A stretch of 64,000 nucleotides of DNA from Ariolimax columbianus (GCA_036924085.1 JAVGWX010000004.1:79810941-79874940), one strand, 5' to 3'. Counted from the stretch's first letter, positions 33,961 to 45,989 are shown. The notes: a model not told the origin generated them from the letters alone. Numbers and translations are program-made.

Positions 33961-34172
33961 CAAACTGTCCTACGACATTTTTCCCATTGCTCGGGCAATC
34001 GAGGGGTTTTGAAGGCTGTATCTATATATGATATAAGCCAACATATCAGCTATACGAGATTGCAAGAGATGTTATGAGCCAACATATGTGCTCATCGAAA
34101 TGAACTAAAAGAAACCAATAAGAAAAAAATAATAAAGATGAGATGAAAAACAAATTATTTCTTCTTACATAC

Positions 34173-34830
34173 CTGACTCTATCATTAATCTTTTTATCAA
34201 ACATCGCGTCCTTATCCAGCACATCCCTCAAGGCTTTCTCCTCCGTGTCATTGAGAGACGATAGGTCCATTCGATAGTTATGAATTTCAGGTATCTTGAT
34301 AGACAAATCTGGATGCTCTTCCTCAGGAAGCGGAGCTAAATTCTCTGTTTGGGGCTCCCCCATTTTCTTTTTTTTTCCAGGTTTTTTTTTATTGGTCTTT
34401 TTGATTTTCTTTTTATATTTCTTTTTACCTTTCTTTTCCTTTTTATATTTCTTTTTCGTTTTCTTTCTCTTTTTATCTTTCTTTTTATCTTTCTTTTTAT
34501 CTTTCTTTTTGTCTTTCTTTTTGTCTTTCTTTTTGTCTTTCTTTTTATCTTTCTTTTTATCTTTCTTTTTATCTTTCTTTTTATCTTTCTTTTTATCTTT
34601 CTTGTAATCTTTATTTTTAACAGCGTTTTCTGTCTGATCCTTGTTCTGTATTATATTGTCACTTTGCACCTCACCAGTGGAACCGTTTGTATCATTTTCT
34701 AGATCGTTATTTTTCTTTTTGCCGGCTTTTTTATCTTTTGAGCTTTTTTTTATATTTTTCTTCGAATCTGTTTTATCATTCTTCGAATTGTTTTTATCCT
34801 TGATCGAATCTCTTCTGCCTTTCTCTGTAC
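34173..34830 (-). CDS. Slp-like gene exon 2: lysine-rich region and first helix of Rab-binding domain
   Basis: The 658-bp exon runs from acceptor ...gtattaacag| to donor GTCAG|GTATGT. It enters in phase 1 and leaves in phase 2, and is open throughout (2+654+2 bases). Most of it is lysine-rich low complexity, including about a dozen KKDK repeats from a 12-bp unit. A PEEEHPDLSIKIPEI stretch follows, then DLSSLNDTEEKALRDVLDKD and KKINDRVR. That last part resembles the N-terminal helix (SHD1) of the Slp homology domain, the Rab-binding region of synaptotagmin-like proteins. In this family the helix binds Rab27-class GTPases on secretory vesicles. The join to the next exon gives RVRVLRQEIL, continuing the amphipathic helix. 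The family call rests on helix plus zinc finger. It could also be a rabphilin/RIM relative. Confidence 0.72.
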
Positions 34831-34839
34831 CTGTTAATA

Positions 34840-35420
34840 CAATAATTTATGATAATCTAAGGAACGCGCAGACAAGTGAAGAACTTGTATAATGTGGAAA
34901 AAAAACAGCAGTTCAAAAATTAAAGATCCCCCCTCCCCCACACCCATTTCCGCTCTCCTCCCCTTCTTCAACCCCCATTGTAATGGTTCCCCGTCATCTC
35001 TTTTCTGCTATCTTTCCCGTGGTCACAACGTGCTCCAAGCCGCCTCTTCTCATAACTTACTCGAAAAAGGCTACTGCCTTGTTCTGATCCTTGCAATAAG
35101 GTCTTTGTAGTTGTGCCTTTTCGAGTACTGTATCGTAAGTCTTCCTAGCAGCCAATGGGATCTGCAGGCATCTATCCGTAAAACCACATCTCCGTTGCTT
35201 CCAGAGAATTATTCGCTTGCTAGTTAATTGTCGGTGATTCACTGCCATATGTTAGTACTAGTTCCGCATAGCATCCGAGAACTCTCTTTCTCAGCTCCAG
35301 CGACACGGTTTAGTTGCACAACATTCTTTTCATAGTCCTGGAAGACATCTTTTTTTGGGTGCTATTCTGCATTTGATTTCGTAAGACATTATCTCTACGG
35401 AACATAATTCACAACACCGA
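34840..35420 (-). mobile_element. LINE C-terminal fragment
   Basis: At about 35040-35290 the minus strand reads LTYGSESPTIN, LEATEMWFYG, ARKTYDTVLEKAQLQR and FRVSYEKRRLGA, the region after LYGSETW. The rest of the span shows no gene. Confidence 0.55.
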
Positions 35421-35889
35421 ATTCTAATGTTGTCGTAGATAGTCTGTTGTTAAAACAAATACGGATGGTTTGGGCATTTAGTACGAATGCCTGAGATGAG
35501 CTGGACATCAAATGTGTCTTTCTAGTTAACCTGAAACTTTAAGTGATTTTTAAAAAGTGATTTTGAACATTCTTCTGCCAACACATATACCCACACATAC
35601 CTCATGCATGCAGTCTCATTGGCAGGAATTGAATTGAACATCTGTCAAAGTATCTGCACATTGAAGATCGTCTTTAATTGATCTCCAACGTCCTGTGCCT
35701 CTGTAAGACGTTTTCCTTTTATTTTGTGACGGTATACTCCTACTTATAATCTGTCCATCTCTCCTCCATGTCATAAACTAACGCGGCCTATCTCCTCCTG
35801 ACAATTGTGTCATCCTTCCACCGGCATATCCCCCTGCACATCTCCTCTCCTCACCAACTAGCGCAGCTTATATCTTCCCACCAACCCGC
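35421..35889. other. No gene recognised
   Basis: Intronic sequence of the Slp-like gene leading into the 84-bp array; no coding or RNA signal seen. Confidence 0.35.
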
Positions 35890-37170
35890 GCATCTCTCAT
35901 CCCAACCCACTCATCTCTTCCTGATCAACCCCTTCACTTCTTCCTTCTCAAGCCGTTCATATTATGAAACGAACCATCTCTCGTCCCAACCCACTCATTT
36001 CTTCCTGCTCAACCCCCTCACTTCTTCCTTCTCAACCCGGTCATATTATCCAACGAACCATCTCTCATCCCAACCCACTCATCTCTTCCTGATCAACCCC
36101 TTCACTTCTTCCTTCTCAAGCCGTTCATATTATGAAACGAACCATCTCTCGTCCCAACCCACTCATTTCTTCCTGCTCAACCCCCTCACTTCTTCCTTCT
36201 CAACCCGGTCATATTATCCAACGAACCATCTCTCATCCCAACCCACTCATTTCTTCCTGCTCAACCCCCTCACTTCTTCCTTCTCAACCCGGTCATATTA
36301 TCCAACGAACCATCTCTCATCCCAACCCACTCATTTCTTCCTGCTCAACCCCCTCACTTCTTCCTTCTCAAGCCGTTCATATTATCCAACGAACCATCTC
36401 TCATCCCAACCCACTCATTTCTTCCTGCTCAACCCCCTCACTTCTTCCTTCTCAACCCGTTCATATTATCCAACGAACCATCTCTCATCCCAACCCACTC
36501 ATCTCTTCCTGATCAACCCACTAACCTCTTCCCTCTCAACCCGTTCATATTATCCAACGAACCATCTCTCATCCCAACCCACTCATCGCTTCCTGATCAA
36601 CCCACTAACCTCTTCCCTCTCAACCCGTTCATATTATCCAACGAACCATATCTCATCCCAACCCACTCATCTCTTCCTGATCAACCCCCTCACTTCTTCC
36701 TTCTCAAGCCGTTCATATTATCCAACGAACCATCTCTCATCCCAACCCACTCATCTCTTCCTGATCAACCCACTAACCTCTTCCCTCTCAACCCGTTCAT
36801 ATTATCCAACGAACCATCTCTCATACCAACCCACTCATCTCTTCCTGATCAACCCCCTCACTTCTTCCTTCTCAAGCCGTTCATATTATCCAACGAACCA
36901 TCTCTCATCCCAACCCACTCATCTCTTCCTGATCAACCCCCTCACTTCTTCCTTCTCAAGCCGTTCATATTATCCAACGAACCATCTCTCATCCCAACCC
37001 ACTCATCTCTTCCTGATCAACCAACTAACCTCTTCCCTCTCAACCCAGCCGTATGTTCCCACTAACCCGTGCAACTATCATCCCAACCCACTCTTCTCTT
37101 CCTGCCTAACCGCCCTCACTTCTTACCTGTCGACCCGGCCATATCTTCCAACCAACCCCTCTGCACGTCT
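35890..37170. repeat. 84-bp minisatellite with a long in-frame reading
   Basis: About 14 units of 84 bp (28 codons). The plus strand stays open for 486 codons as NHLSSQPTHFFLLNPLTSSF + STRSYYPT repeats, and a second frame is open for 126 codons. The unit length is a multiple of three, so the frame is preserved automatically. It lies opposite an intron of the Slp-like gene, with no start context or domain. Confidence 0.88.
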
Positions 37171-37304
37171 CTCAACACTTTTCCAGCACAGGATAATTGC
37201 AGATTTGTTTCTGTCAGGTCAGGGGCAAGTTTTAAAAAATAAAAATAAATTATGTTATACAAATTAGCTAATATTAGGATCTAAACATCGTAAGTCACGA
37301 TGTT

Positions 37305-37880
37305 CGTGTCAATCACGTGGGATAAAGACCACTCTCTTTGTCCATCTGTGGGGACAGTTTTTTCTCTTGCTGTGTCCGCTGAAATGGATGACTTGCGTTG
37401 TGGTTTCTATTAAAGTGAGGAAGAAACTGCCCCTTTTATCAACTTCACTCTCTGATCCTGACCTACCTTTGCCCAGTAATAAGATTTGATCGAGACGACT
37501 GGAGATAGCACAAGATGAATATTTTTCCTCAGGGTTTACTCCCAAAGCCTTTTCATTAAACAACTATCCCACAAGGCAGCGGATGGGGATGGCATCTATT
37601 TTTCTGTATCTTTCCTTTCCCATAACCTCAAGAAGTCGTAGGGGCATCTCTCCTGGGCTGTGTTCTAGTCCATTATAGTCGTGTCTAAATTTGTCACGCC
37701 AAAACCGACGCTGTCTGCAGCAAGGGTGAATACGCCAATTTAGTGAAGTTCAACCGTGTGAACTAGACCGTGAAAATACGACATAAATACGATATTTATA
37801 CGAGTTGAAGCTAATTCATATATCCGATGTCCAGGCCATGATAATCGAAAAGAACGAAAACACAAACAAACGAACGAATT
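37305..37880 (-). repeat. Dispersed repeat P, inverted copy
   Basis: Collinear with 2990-3670 in inverse complement. It shares a GSESEVDKRGSFFLTLIE-like reading with GRDSDVDKWHSFFFTLIQ of the other copy. Confidence 0.65.
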
Positions 37881-38272
37881 GACTTGTGACGTTCGTTGGA
37901 TGTCGATTTTGCAAAAAGTCCCCCTGTCGCTGTTGCCAGTCCTACAATACACGTCCAAGTGAGGCGTGCGTTATTTGCAACTGGTTCGCTAGTGTTTTGA
38001 TTAGTGGCCGTGTTGTCGCTGCCACAACACAGTGCTAGAAGGACAGTTGAGTCAAATAATCCATACTCAGTTTGATATTTTTCTGTGGCGTCTACCGCAT
38101 CAAAGGACCTGAACATAATTTGTGAATATTTTGCAGGATTGTATATACTTTCCGTCATAATTATTATTTATTCTGTAACGTACGATAAACAAACGAAGAC
38201 ATAGAAGAAGAAATACAAGAGCATGAACAACCAAAAACGCAGTGGTTGAAAACGTGATATTGACGTACCCAC

Positions 38273-38358
38273 CTGACTTCTCTTTCTTTGCCATTTTCTT
38301 TCTCTCTTCTGCTTTGGACATTGCTAGCGACAACCAACGTAGTGGGAAATTGAGGTAC
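38273..38358 (-). CDS. Slp-like gene, first coding exon found
   Basis: This exon lies between a pyrimidine-rich acceptor (ttttttttcacag, ending at 38359) and a donor TCAG|GTGGGT (intron begins at 38272). The first ATG, at 38321-38319, gives MSKAEERKKMAKKEKS plus one base, so the exon ends in phase 1. The frame is open upstream of that ATG to the acceptor, so translation could also start in an earlier exon. The phase matches the next exon (34830-34173), which supplies two bases to complete a glycine codon. The charged lysine-rich peptide continues the composition of that exon. Splice sites and phase are read directly from the sequence; use of this ATG is inferred. Confidence 0.6.
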
Positions 38359-38514
38359 CTGTGAAAAAAAACAACAACATTGATTTAGAGAGAAGCTCAA
38401 GGGTAAACAATAAATGGTCGCTAAGCAACGTTGTCGAAATGCGAAACATCTATTCAATAGAGTGTTATTGCTGTGTTATATTCGGTTTTGATAATATATG
38501 TGTTTTTATTTAAA

Positions 38515-39395
38515 GTTTGATATTTCCAGACTACTCAATGAACAGACGAATCCCATGGGCCACTTTATGGACGGTTAACACACACATTTCTTTATCGACG
38601 GCAAAACATATGGCCTACTTGAATGGACGGTCAAAACACAGATATCTTCATGGATGGGTCCAACATTTGGATCACTTTATAGACGGTCAGAACACAGATA
38701 TCTTTATCGATTGGTCCAACAGTGGGATGAATTTATAGACGGTCAAAATATATATATCTTTATCGATTGGTCCAACATTGGGATGAATTTATAGACGGTC
38801 AAAATACAGATATCTTTATCGATTGGTCCACCATTTGGATCACTTAATGGACGGTCAAAATACAGATATCTTTATCGATTGGTCCAACATTTGGATCACT
38901 TAATGGACGGTCAAAATACAGATATCTTAATTGATTGGTTCAACGTTTGGATCACTTTATAGACGGTCAGAACACAATATATCTTTATCGATTGGTCCAA
39001 CATTGGGATGAATTTATAGACGGTCAAAATACATATATCTTTATCGATTGGTCCACCATTTGGATCACTTAATGGACGGTCAAAATACAGATATCTTTAT
39101 CGATTGGTCCACCATTTGGATCACTTAATGGACGGTCAAAATACAGATATCTTTATCGATTGGTCCAACATTTGGATCACTTAATGGACGGTCAAAATAC
39201 ATATATCTTTATTGATTGGTCCAACGTTTGGATCACTTAATGGACGGTCAAAATATATATATATTTATCGATTAGTCCAACGTTTGGATGACTTAATGGA
39301 CGGTCAAAATACGTAGAAAACCTATGGACGATCAAAACAAGTGGATCACTTTTGGGACAATCAAAACTAATGGTCCATTCTATAGACGGTCAAAT
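38515..39395. repeat. 56-bp minisatellite
   Basis: About 15 degenerate units of caaaatacagatatctttat + cgattggtccaacatttgg + atcacttaatggacggt. Confidence 0.92.
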
Positions 39396-39404
39396 TATAT
39401 TATC

Positions 39405-40075
39405 ATCATCATCAAGAGCCCTGCCGATTGGTGTCGGCGATTATGTATCTCCACTTCCTCTTATAACGTGTGTTGTTGATCTTTTCCGGCTTTGATCGTC
39501 TCCCATGCCATTCCTTCAAGCTGTTTCCCATTTCCCCCCTATTCCCTGCGGGTCTACCCGTTGTCACCATGTGCTGAGCCCACTTCTTCTCATGAGATGC
39601 CAGAAAAAGTAATGACTGCCATGTCCTGATTTTGGACATAAGATGTCTTTGTGTTTGTGCTTCTTCAAATATCATGTTATTAGCTTTTTTTACAATCTAT
39701 GAACTTCTCTACATTTTTCTGTAAAACATATTTCCGTTGCATCTAATGATCCCCGTGGTTGTCTGCTGATTGTTCATGACTCGATGCCGTATGCCAGTAC
39801 TGATTTTGAGTAAGAGCTATTTTCCGTAATGCCAATGAGAGGGTTTTGTTCCACAAGATTCTCCTCACGCCGAAGAAATATGACGTTGCCTGGTCTACTC
39901 TGTTCTTTATTTCATCAGTTTAAATCGTATGTGGGTGCCCAAGTATTGAAATGTGTGTATTTGTCTTATTTCCGTCTCGTTCAATCTCTGCACATCAATT
40001 AGAAGATTTTTGTTTCTTAGTTACTACCATTACTGAGAGCTTCATTTTCGCTTTGAATAACTACGATCTTGACCA
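39405..40075 (-). mobile_element. LINE C-terminal fragment
   Basis: Minus strand reads IFEEAQTQRHLMSKIRTWQS, then KRKWRYIIADTNRQGS, the W(R)xxIA end of a LINE ORF2. Upstream scraps extend to about 40075. A cat-repeat tail is at 39402-39412. Confidence 0.6.
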
Positions 40076-40134
40076 TTTATTATCTCTGACTCATTCTCCG
40101 CTATCAACATAATGATGATAATAATAATAATAAT

Positions 40135-40590
40135 AATGTTCGCTTAGGTGAGTGAGTCACGTTGCGTCTGTCGGCCAAATCCGTGACCCACTTCTGCTGC
40201 GTGGTTCCAAGCTTCGTCCAGGGTGTAGGAGGAGGAGGAGGTTGATATCTGCTGGAGCCGTACTGTGCGGGGATGGCCTCTTCTGCGCCTCCAGCCGGTC
40301 AAGGGGAGACTTTTGGTGATGAGGAACGACTTGCGCAGGAGTTTCCTGGTCCAGCCGTACAACACGACCGAACAAATAAACTCAGTGTCGGTCAAGTGTT
40401 TCTCAGATTAGGTGGAGACCTATTTTAGCAGAGACCTCCATGTTGCAGATGTAGTCATGTCCTCGGATGTCCAGGATACGCCGCTGGTTGAGCACGTGGA
40501 AGACATTTAGTCTTGACATGTCATATTTAAGCAATGTCCAGGTTACCCAGATAGATGAATTCGTTGATATCTTTCAACACGCTATCAAAA
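40135..40590 (-). mobile_element. LINE C-terminal fragment (RGHPR type)
   Basis: Across frames: INEFIYLGNLDI, RRILDIRGHDYICNMEV, LFGRVVRLDQETPAQ, LTGWRRRRGHPRTVRLQQI, DEAWNHAAEVGHG. A tta-repeat tail lies at about 40117-40138. Confidence 0.65.
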
Positions 40591-40599
40591 TACATGGAC

Positions 40600-40975
40600 T
40601 ATGTGTGTTGTTCGTCCATCATGCGTGATGAGGACCTTTCCTTTTTCATTTTAGCCAGTCCTTCCAGTCGATTATACTGTACTTCCGGGTTGTGGATGTG
40701 TGCGGAGATGGCTGACAAGTCCGATTTTGGGATCTGCATACTCGCAGGCAGGGGAGGCATGGAAAGTTTGCTTCGCGAGACTAAAATATTTCACGGGCTT
40801 TTCTGGCCTTTCTCCGTTGTTCTGCTGCAGTTTGTTTTAGAAGCCTCGCATGAAACTGCTCCTCTGCAGATGGCTGTTCGCCAGGCTGTACGGTCTTTTG
40901 CAGCATCTTTCCATGTTTCGAGGTTTATGCTGAAGGCTTTTAAAGACGTTTTTAGTGTGTCTTAAAATCGATTTT
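40600..40975 (-). mobile_element. LINE C-terminal fragment (KDRTAWRT type)
   Basis: Minus strand reads DTLKTSLKAFSINLETWKDA and AKDRTAWRTAICRGALSC, typical of the end of RTE/Jockey-like ORF2. Confidence 0.6.
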
Positions 40976-41039
40976 TTGACCTATGCATCTCGCCATAGAA
41001 GATTATTTTTGGCAACCGATAGTCTGGGATGCGAACCAC

Positions 41040-41160
41040 ATGACCATATAAAGGACCAATAAAACACACAAACCACACAATGGACAGGCCAACGCATGCA
41101 GACAACCTAATAGACAGAACAAACACACAGACCATCAAATAGATAGTTTCAACGCTTAAT
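41040..41160. repeat. Tandem-array remnant
   Basis: Units such as acaatggacaggccaa and aacacacagaccatc resemble pieces of the arrays at 38.5-39.4 and 43.2-43.9 kb. Confidence 0.4.
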
Positions 41161-41164
41161 AATT

Positions 41165-42345
41165 GAAGTTGTCTATCGCAAGCAAAGATGGCGACAGCAT
41201 CAGACTATTGCTGCGAAATGTGTTCTGTGATGGCTATAACGACCAATCCTGGAACGGCACATACTCCTACATTCAGGGCATACATGCGAGGAGCTGTATA
41301 TGGAATGGTTGTATGTATTGTTTTCTGGACAACACCCTTAGGCTGAACCTCCACGATGGCTATACTCTCTCCGATCTAAGCACCATCAATGATATCAGTT
41401 CGCCAGGTTGTACGTTCTTGTGGAACCATATCAAAGGACGTGACATTAATATTGAAGCTTTTCAGAGACACTTTCAAATAGTCTCCGTTGCGTTTCTTCT
41501 ATCCACCTGGTGATCGTCTGCCTTTTGTGAGCTCACAGTATAATAGCTACTTTGCTGATGCACTAATCTGGCATGCTAAAAACATGTCCCACCCATCTTA
41601 GCTGAGCAAATTTCAGAAGTGTATATAAGTGTATGGAAGCTCAACGTGTTAGTCTTACTGAGAGTTTCATGTATGGATGCTCAACATGTTAGCCTTACTA
41701 AAAGTTTCATGTATGGATGCTCAACATGTTAGTATTACTAAAAGTTTCATGTATTGATGCTCAACATGTTAGTATTACTAAAAGTTTCATGTATGGATGC
41801 TTAACATGTTAGTATTATTAAGGGTTTCATGTATGGAAGCTCAACATGTTAGTATTATTAAGGGTTTCATGTATTGATGCTCAACATGTTAGTATTACTA
41901 AAAGTTTCATGTATTGATGCTCAACATGTTAGTATTACTAAAAGTTTCATGTATGGATGCTCAACATGTTAGTATTACTAAAAGTTTCATGTATTGATGC
42001 TCAACATGTTAGTATTACTAAAAGTTTCATGTATGGAAGCTCAACATGTTAGTATTACTAAAAGTTTCATGTATGGAAGCTCAACATGTAAGTATTATTA
42101 AGGGTTTCATGTGTGGATGCTCAACATGTTAGTATTATTAAGGGTTTCATGTATGGAAGCTCAACATGTTAGTATTACTAAGAGTTTCAGAATTAGGCAC
42201 TTTGTCCTGCAACATGATCCGGAGCAGCTTACGCGGACAGCTCACGTGAAAACGTCTAAGTTGACTGGCATGTCTGCTATACACTGTCCATGTTTAACAG
42301 GCATGTTGCTAAGTGGATAAAACTCAGCACGATACACTTTTATCT
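41165..42345 (-). mobile_element. LINE relic containing an internal minisatellite
   Basis: Minus strand, high to low: LRRFHVSCPRKLLRIMLQDK, VPNSETLSNTNMLSFHT, the 40-bp array, then LLKFAQLRWVGHVFSMPD, SLKSFNINVTSFDMVPQERT and CRSRIGRYSHHRTHF (C2H2-like tail as in 62145-63995). The order is collinear with that relative, so the array sits inside the coding sequence. Confidence 0.72.
41630..42190. repeat. 40-bp minisatellite made of LINE coding sequence
   Basis: About 14 units of tgtatggatgctcaacatg + ttagtattactaaaagtttca. The reverse complement reads SETLSNTNMLSFHT, the LINE segment equivalent to EVLSRANMPSIHALL. Confidence 0.92.
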
Positions 42346-42414
42346 TGGTGGCGACACAGATGCCTTGTCAGTTCCATACGTGTGTTTGGAGCCCCCCCCC
42401 CCCCCCCCCCCCCA

Positions 42415-43210
42415 AGCGCAAAGTCTGTAAATTGTTAGAGTAAATAATCAAAGAAAACATTGTAATACATTTAGACAAGTTTAATCTAATCAGAAATAGT
42501 CAGCATGGGTTTACTAGACGGAGATCGTGACACATCTATTAGAATTCATTGAGGATGTTACTAAAATGATAGATCAAGGAGAGTCAGTTGATGTTATTTA
42601 TCTTGATTTTGCTAAGCCCTTTGATAGAGTACCTCATCAAAAAATATTTAGAAAGTTAAAATGACAGGAATAAGTGGAGAAGTTGCCAAATGGATTGAAA
42701 ATTGGTTAACCGAAAGAATGTAGAGAGTGGGCATAAATAAGGAGTAATCTGAGTGGCGTGAAGAAAAGAGTGGAGTACCACAGGGCTCAGTTTTGGGACC
42801 AATTTTGTTCTTAATATAAATAAACGATTTGGACATTGATATCGAATCCATGATTGCAAAATTCGCTGATGACACAAAACAATGGCGTAGTGTCTCATTT
42901 AAAGCAGAAGTGAATAAATTGAGGTCGGACAAAAACAATTCTAGAATGGTCGGCGAGCTGGCAAATGGAGTTTAATGTAGATAAATCTACATTCATCCAC
43001 ATAGGAAATCAAATATGAAACATAATTACAGAATGGGCGAGAACAATATTAGAATGATAGAAAAGTAAAGGGACCTAGGGGTAATAATAGATCATACGGA
43101 AAAGGGGAGCAAGTCCGGGTAGCAGTGAAAAAGGCAAATGCAATGTTAGGTATGATAAAAAGAAATATTAAGCTTAGAAGTAAAGAAGCGATAGTCAAAC
43201 TGTAAAGCAT
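42415..43210 (+). mobile_element. CR1-like LINE central fragment
   Basis: Preceded by a 22-bp C run (42391-42412). Across frames: KFNLIRNSQHGFTR-like, VIYLDFAKPFDRVPHQKIF, QGSVLGPILFL, KFADDTKQW, MEFNVDKSTFIHIG, AVKKANAMLGMIK. Heavily mutated. Confidence 0.75.
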
Positions 43211-43229
43211 TATATACAAAAATATACAG

Positions 43230-43855
43230 ATTACTCCGGAGACAAGCAAAATACAATCACATTCAAAGTAATGGGCATATAAAACACAGAGACCATTAGA
43301 CAGACACGCCAAACAGAAAGAACAATCGACAGATAAGCAAAACAGACAGATCATTTGTCAGACAAGAAAAACACAAATACAAACAAAGTAATGAGCAGTC
43401 AAAACACACAGATCACTTGACAGACAAGCCAAACAGACAGATCACTCGGCAGACAAACAAAACACAAACACAGACAAAGTAATGGTCAGACACAATACAA
43501 ACTTCACTTGATAGACAAGAAAACACACAGATCAATTGATAGACAATCGAAAAACAAAGATCACTTGACAGACAAGCAAAACACATAAATCACTTGACAG
43601 ACAAGCAAAACACACAGATCACTTGACAGCCAAGCAAAACACACAGATGACTTGACAGAAAAGCGAAGCAGTCAGAACCCTTTACAGACAAGCAAAACAT
43701 TCAAATCACTCGGCAAATAAAGCAAAACACAAACATGGACAAACTAATCGGCAGACACAACTCGCAGATCAATTGACAGACAAGCAAAACTCACAGAACA
43801 CTTGACCGACAAGTCAAACACACAGATCACTTGACCACCAAACAAAACCCTACAT
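43230..43855. repeat. About 31-bp degenerate minisatellite
   Basis: Units of cacttgacagacaagc + aaaacacacagat with variants. Confidence 0.85.
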
Positions 43856-43869
43856 CTTCTCCGTCATCT

Positions 43870-44160
43870 CGGCTCCCTCTGGTCAGGTTTGACATCTTAG
43901 GTCTCTGTATCTTTGGTAGCTAGCTCTGTAGGATGTGTTCGGGGTTGTGTACTCCGGTTTCACATTGATAGTCACTTATATGTGATACCTTGAGCTGATG
44001 TAGACGACACAACTGCAGTTGAGTCTGCAGCGGTCTGTTGGTGTCTGTGGAGATGGTGGATTGGGTCAGGTCTATTGCCCATCTCTTTCTTCCATTTTGA
44101 CTTGTACTGATTGTGGATGATAGTATTTGTCTCTCGGTAAGAAACAGTGTGGACATGTTG
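43870..44160 (-). mobile_element. LINE C-terminal fragment with Cys/His knuckle
   Basis: Minus strand reads TQLQLCRLHQLKVSHISD and YQCETGVHNPEHILQS, equivalent to the RLRTGHNRL...C-x4-PEHIL end of RNase-H LINEs. Confidence 0.6.
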
Positions 44161-44214
44161 ATACATCGTAGAAGACAGATATAACAAAGTAATAATCAAA
44201 TTACTTGTCTCATC

Positions 44215-44640
44215 ATGTAGCATGTCCTTTGTAGAACGTCGCTCCCATCACAGTCTGTCTGAAAGAAACTCGTTCCCTTGCCAAAACTCCAGCCTTCACC
44301 ACGGTCATACCCAGGCATTGCTGGATATCTTGGTGCCCTCGTCTTCTTGGTCTACCCCTTCCTATTTTGCCTGGCACCATACCTTCCATTACTGCTCTCT
44401 CGAGACCGTTGTGTCTCTTGATGTGACCAAAGTATTTGCATTTTCTAGCCAAAATGGAATTAATAAACCAGTTCTCCTGTATGCTCAACTCTTGCCGAAT
44501 GTCTACATTTGTCTTTTTCTCTGTCCAGGGTATTCTGCGGATCTTTCTGTAACATTTTGACTCGAAGGATTCGATTCTTTGTCTTGGAGTTTTGGTAATC
44601 GTTCATGATTCGCAGCCATAAGCTGCCACAGGAAAAACAC
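44215..44640 (-). mobile_element. LINE C-terminal fragment
   Basis: Encodes LSIQENWFINSILARKCKYF, IKRHNGLERAVMEGMVPGKI, GRGRPRRRGHQDIQQCLGMT. Near-identical to part of 56727-58653. Confidence 0.8.
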
Positions 44641-45255
44641 AGGCTCTCAAGACTGACATTGTGTACACAGGCAGACTCTAGGAGCCTTACGTGAGCTAAA
44701 CAGAAGTGGGGGAACCAAATAGGATCCTGTCCATCAAGGACGTGGCTGCCTCTCACCGTGAGGTACTATCCCTTACATACCTCTGTCCTACCCACCGCCC
44801 TTCCCCCCTTTACCCTTAAGTCTTTATGACTTTATTTTCACGTACGAAATTTAACGAAACTCACCTTCTATATCTTTATAGTTGTAAGATTGCTGCGACC
44901 TTCACCTCGGTTTGTACTGAAATTATACCGCTTTTGCGTGTTCCATTAACAAAAAAAATACTGAAATGAAAACCCCCCCATCCCTTCTAACTGGTCTGAG
45001 TTTTATGTAGCAGCAGAAGTATTTAGGCTACACGATCGCTGTAAGATGTTCAGCACTTGATGTTGCTAAATTCCCCTCTATGACAAAGTGAGATGTTCAG
45101 TGCTGTTTCGGCAGCTGTATAGGAGGGGGAACGTCTACACCGGAAATGATTGATGTTCAAGAAATATCACACGAGATTTGACATTTCTTTTAAAAAAATA
45201 GCACTTTTTGACGTCATCTACATAGTATTGTTTTGGAGACAGAATAGCAGAAAAC
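44641..45255. other. No gene recognised
   Basis: Mixed sequence with a C run near 44970 and short unsupported frames. Confidence 0.35.
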
Positions 45256-45259
45256 GGAA

Positions 45260-45985
45260 TATCATCATCATCTCAAAGCATGTCCTTTGTAGAACGTCCC
45301 TCTCATCACATGTGAATTTCGGTCTGCAGTCAATCTTCCCGCCTGCTCCATGTTCATGTTAAGTGTATCCTTGATATCTTGTATCCGCTTTCGCCTTGGT
45401 CGACCCCTGCCTCGCCTTTCAGGTACCATGACCGTTCTTTCCAGTCCGTCATGACGTTTGACGTGGCCGAAAAAATTCAATTTCCGAAACATAACATTGT
45501 TTATGAGCCAGTTTTCTTCAACATTCAGGACTTCTATGGTGGTTTTATCTGTCACTTTCATTATCCAAGAAATTTTAAGGATTTGTCTGTAACATTTTAT
45601 TTCGAACTCTCCAATTGTCTTCCTTGCTGATTGTGCATGTCGCGCACCCGTACATTGCCATGAAAAATATGCATGTTCTCGGGTTTTTCAGTTTGAGTTG
45701 CTTGTTAATATTATGCCATACATTGTGCATGTTGTTTAGCTTCTGCATCGCCATGGCCAGACTTCTTCTAATTTCTTTTAAGCAATCTCCGTCGTTCGAT
45801 AACGTAGAGCCAAGGTATTCAAAATTTGTGACATTTTCGATTTCTTCATTTATTAAAAACAACCTGGCGTTGCAGTCCTGTTTTGTCAGTGGACATTATC
45901 TTAGTTTTCTTAATGTTCAAGTAAATGTTCTGAGCTTCACTGTACTTCTGACAATGAAATATACTGTAATCCTGGTGTTCACTCA
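45260..45985 (-). mobile_element. LINE 3' part
   Basis: Minus strand, high to low: NIKKTKIMSTDKTG, NVTNFEYLGSTLSNDGDCLK, EIRRSLAMAMQKLNNM, YGCATCTISKEDNWR, LNVEENWLINNVMFRKLNFF, GRGRPRRKRIQDIKDTLNMN. Related to 56727-58653. Confidence 0.78.
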
Positions 45986-45989
45986 GGCA

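Noticed and set aside
34296..34892. Plus-strand phenylalanine-rich frames
   Set aside because: They are the antisense shadow of the lysine-rich exon of the Slp-like gene.
35807..37267. 486-codon open frame as a protein-coding gene
   Set aside because: The frame is produced by an 84-bp tandem repeat. A second frame is also open, and there is no domain, splice support or sensible start.
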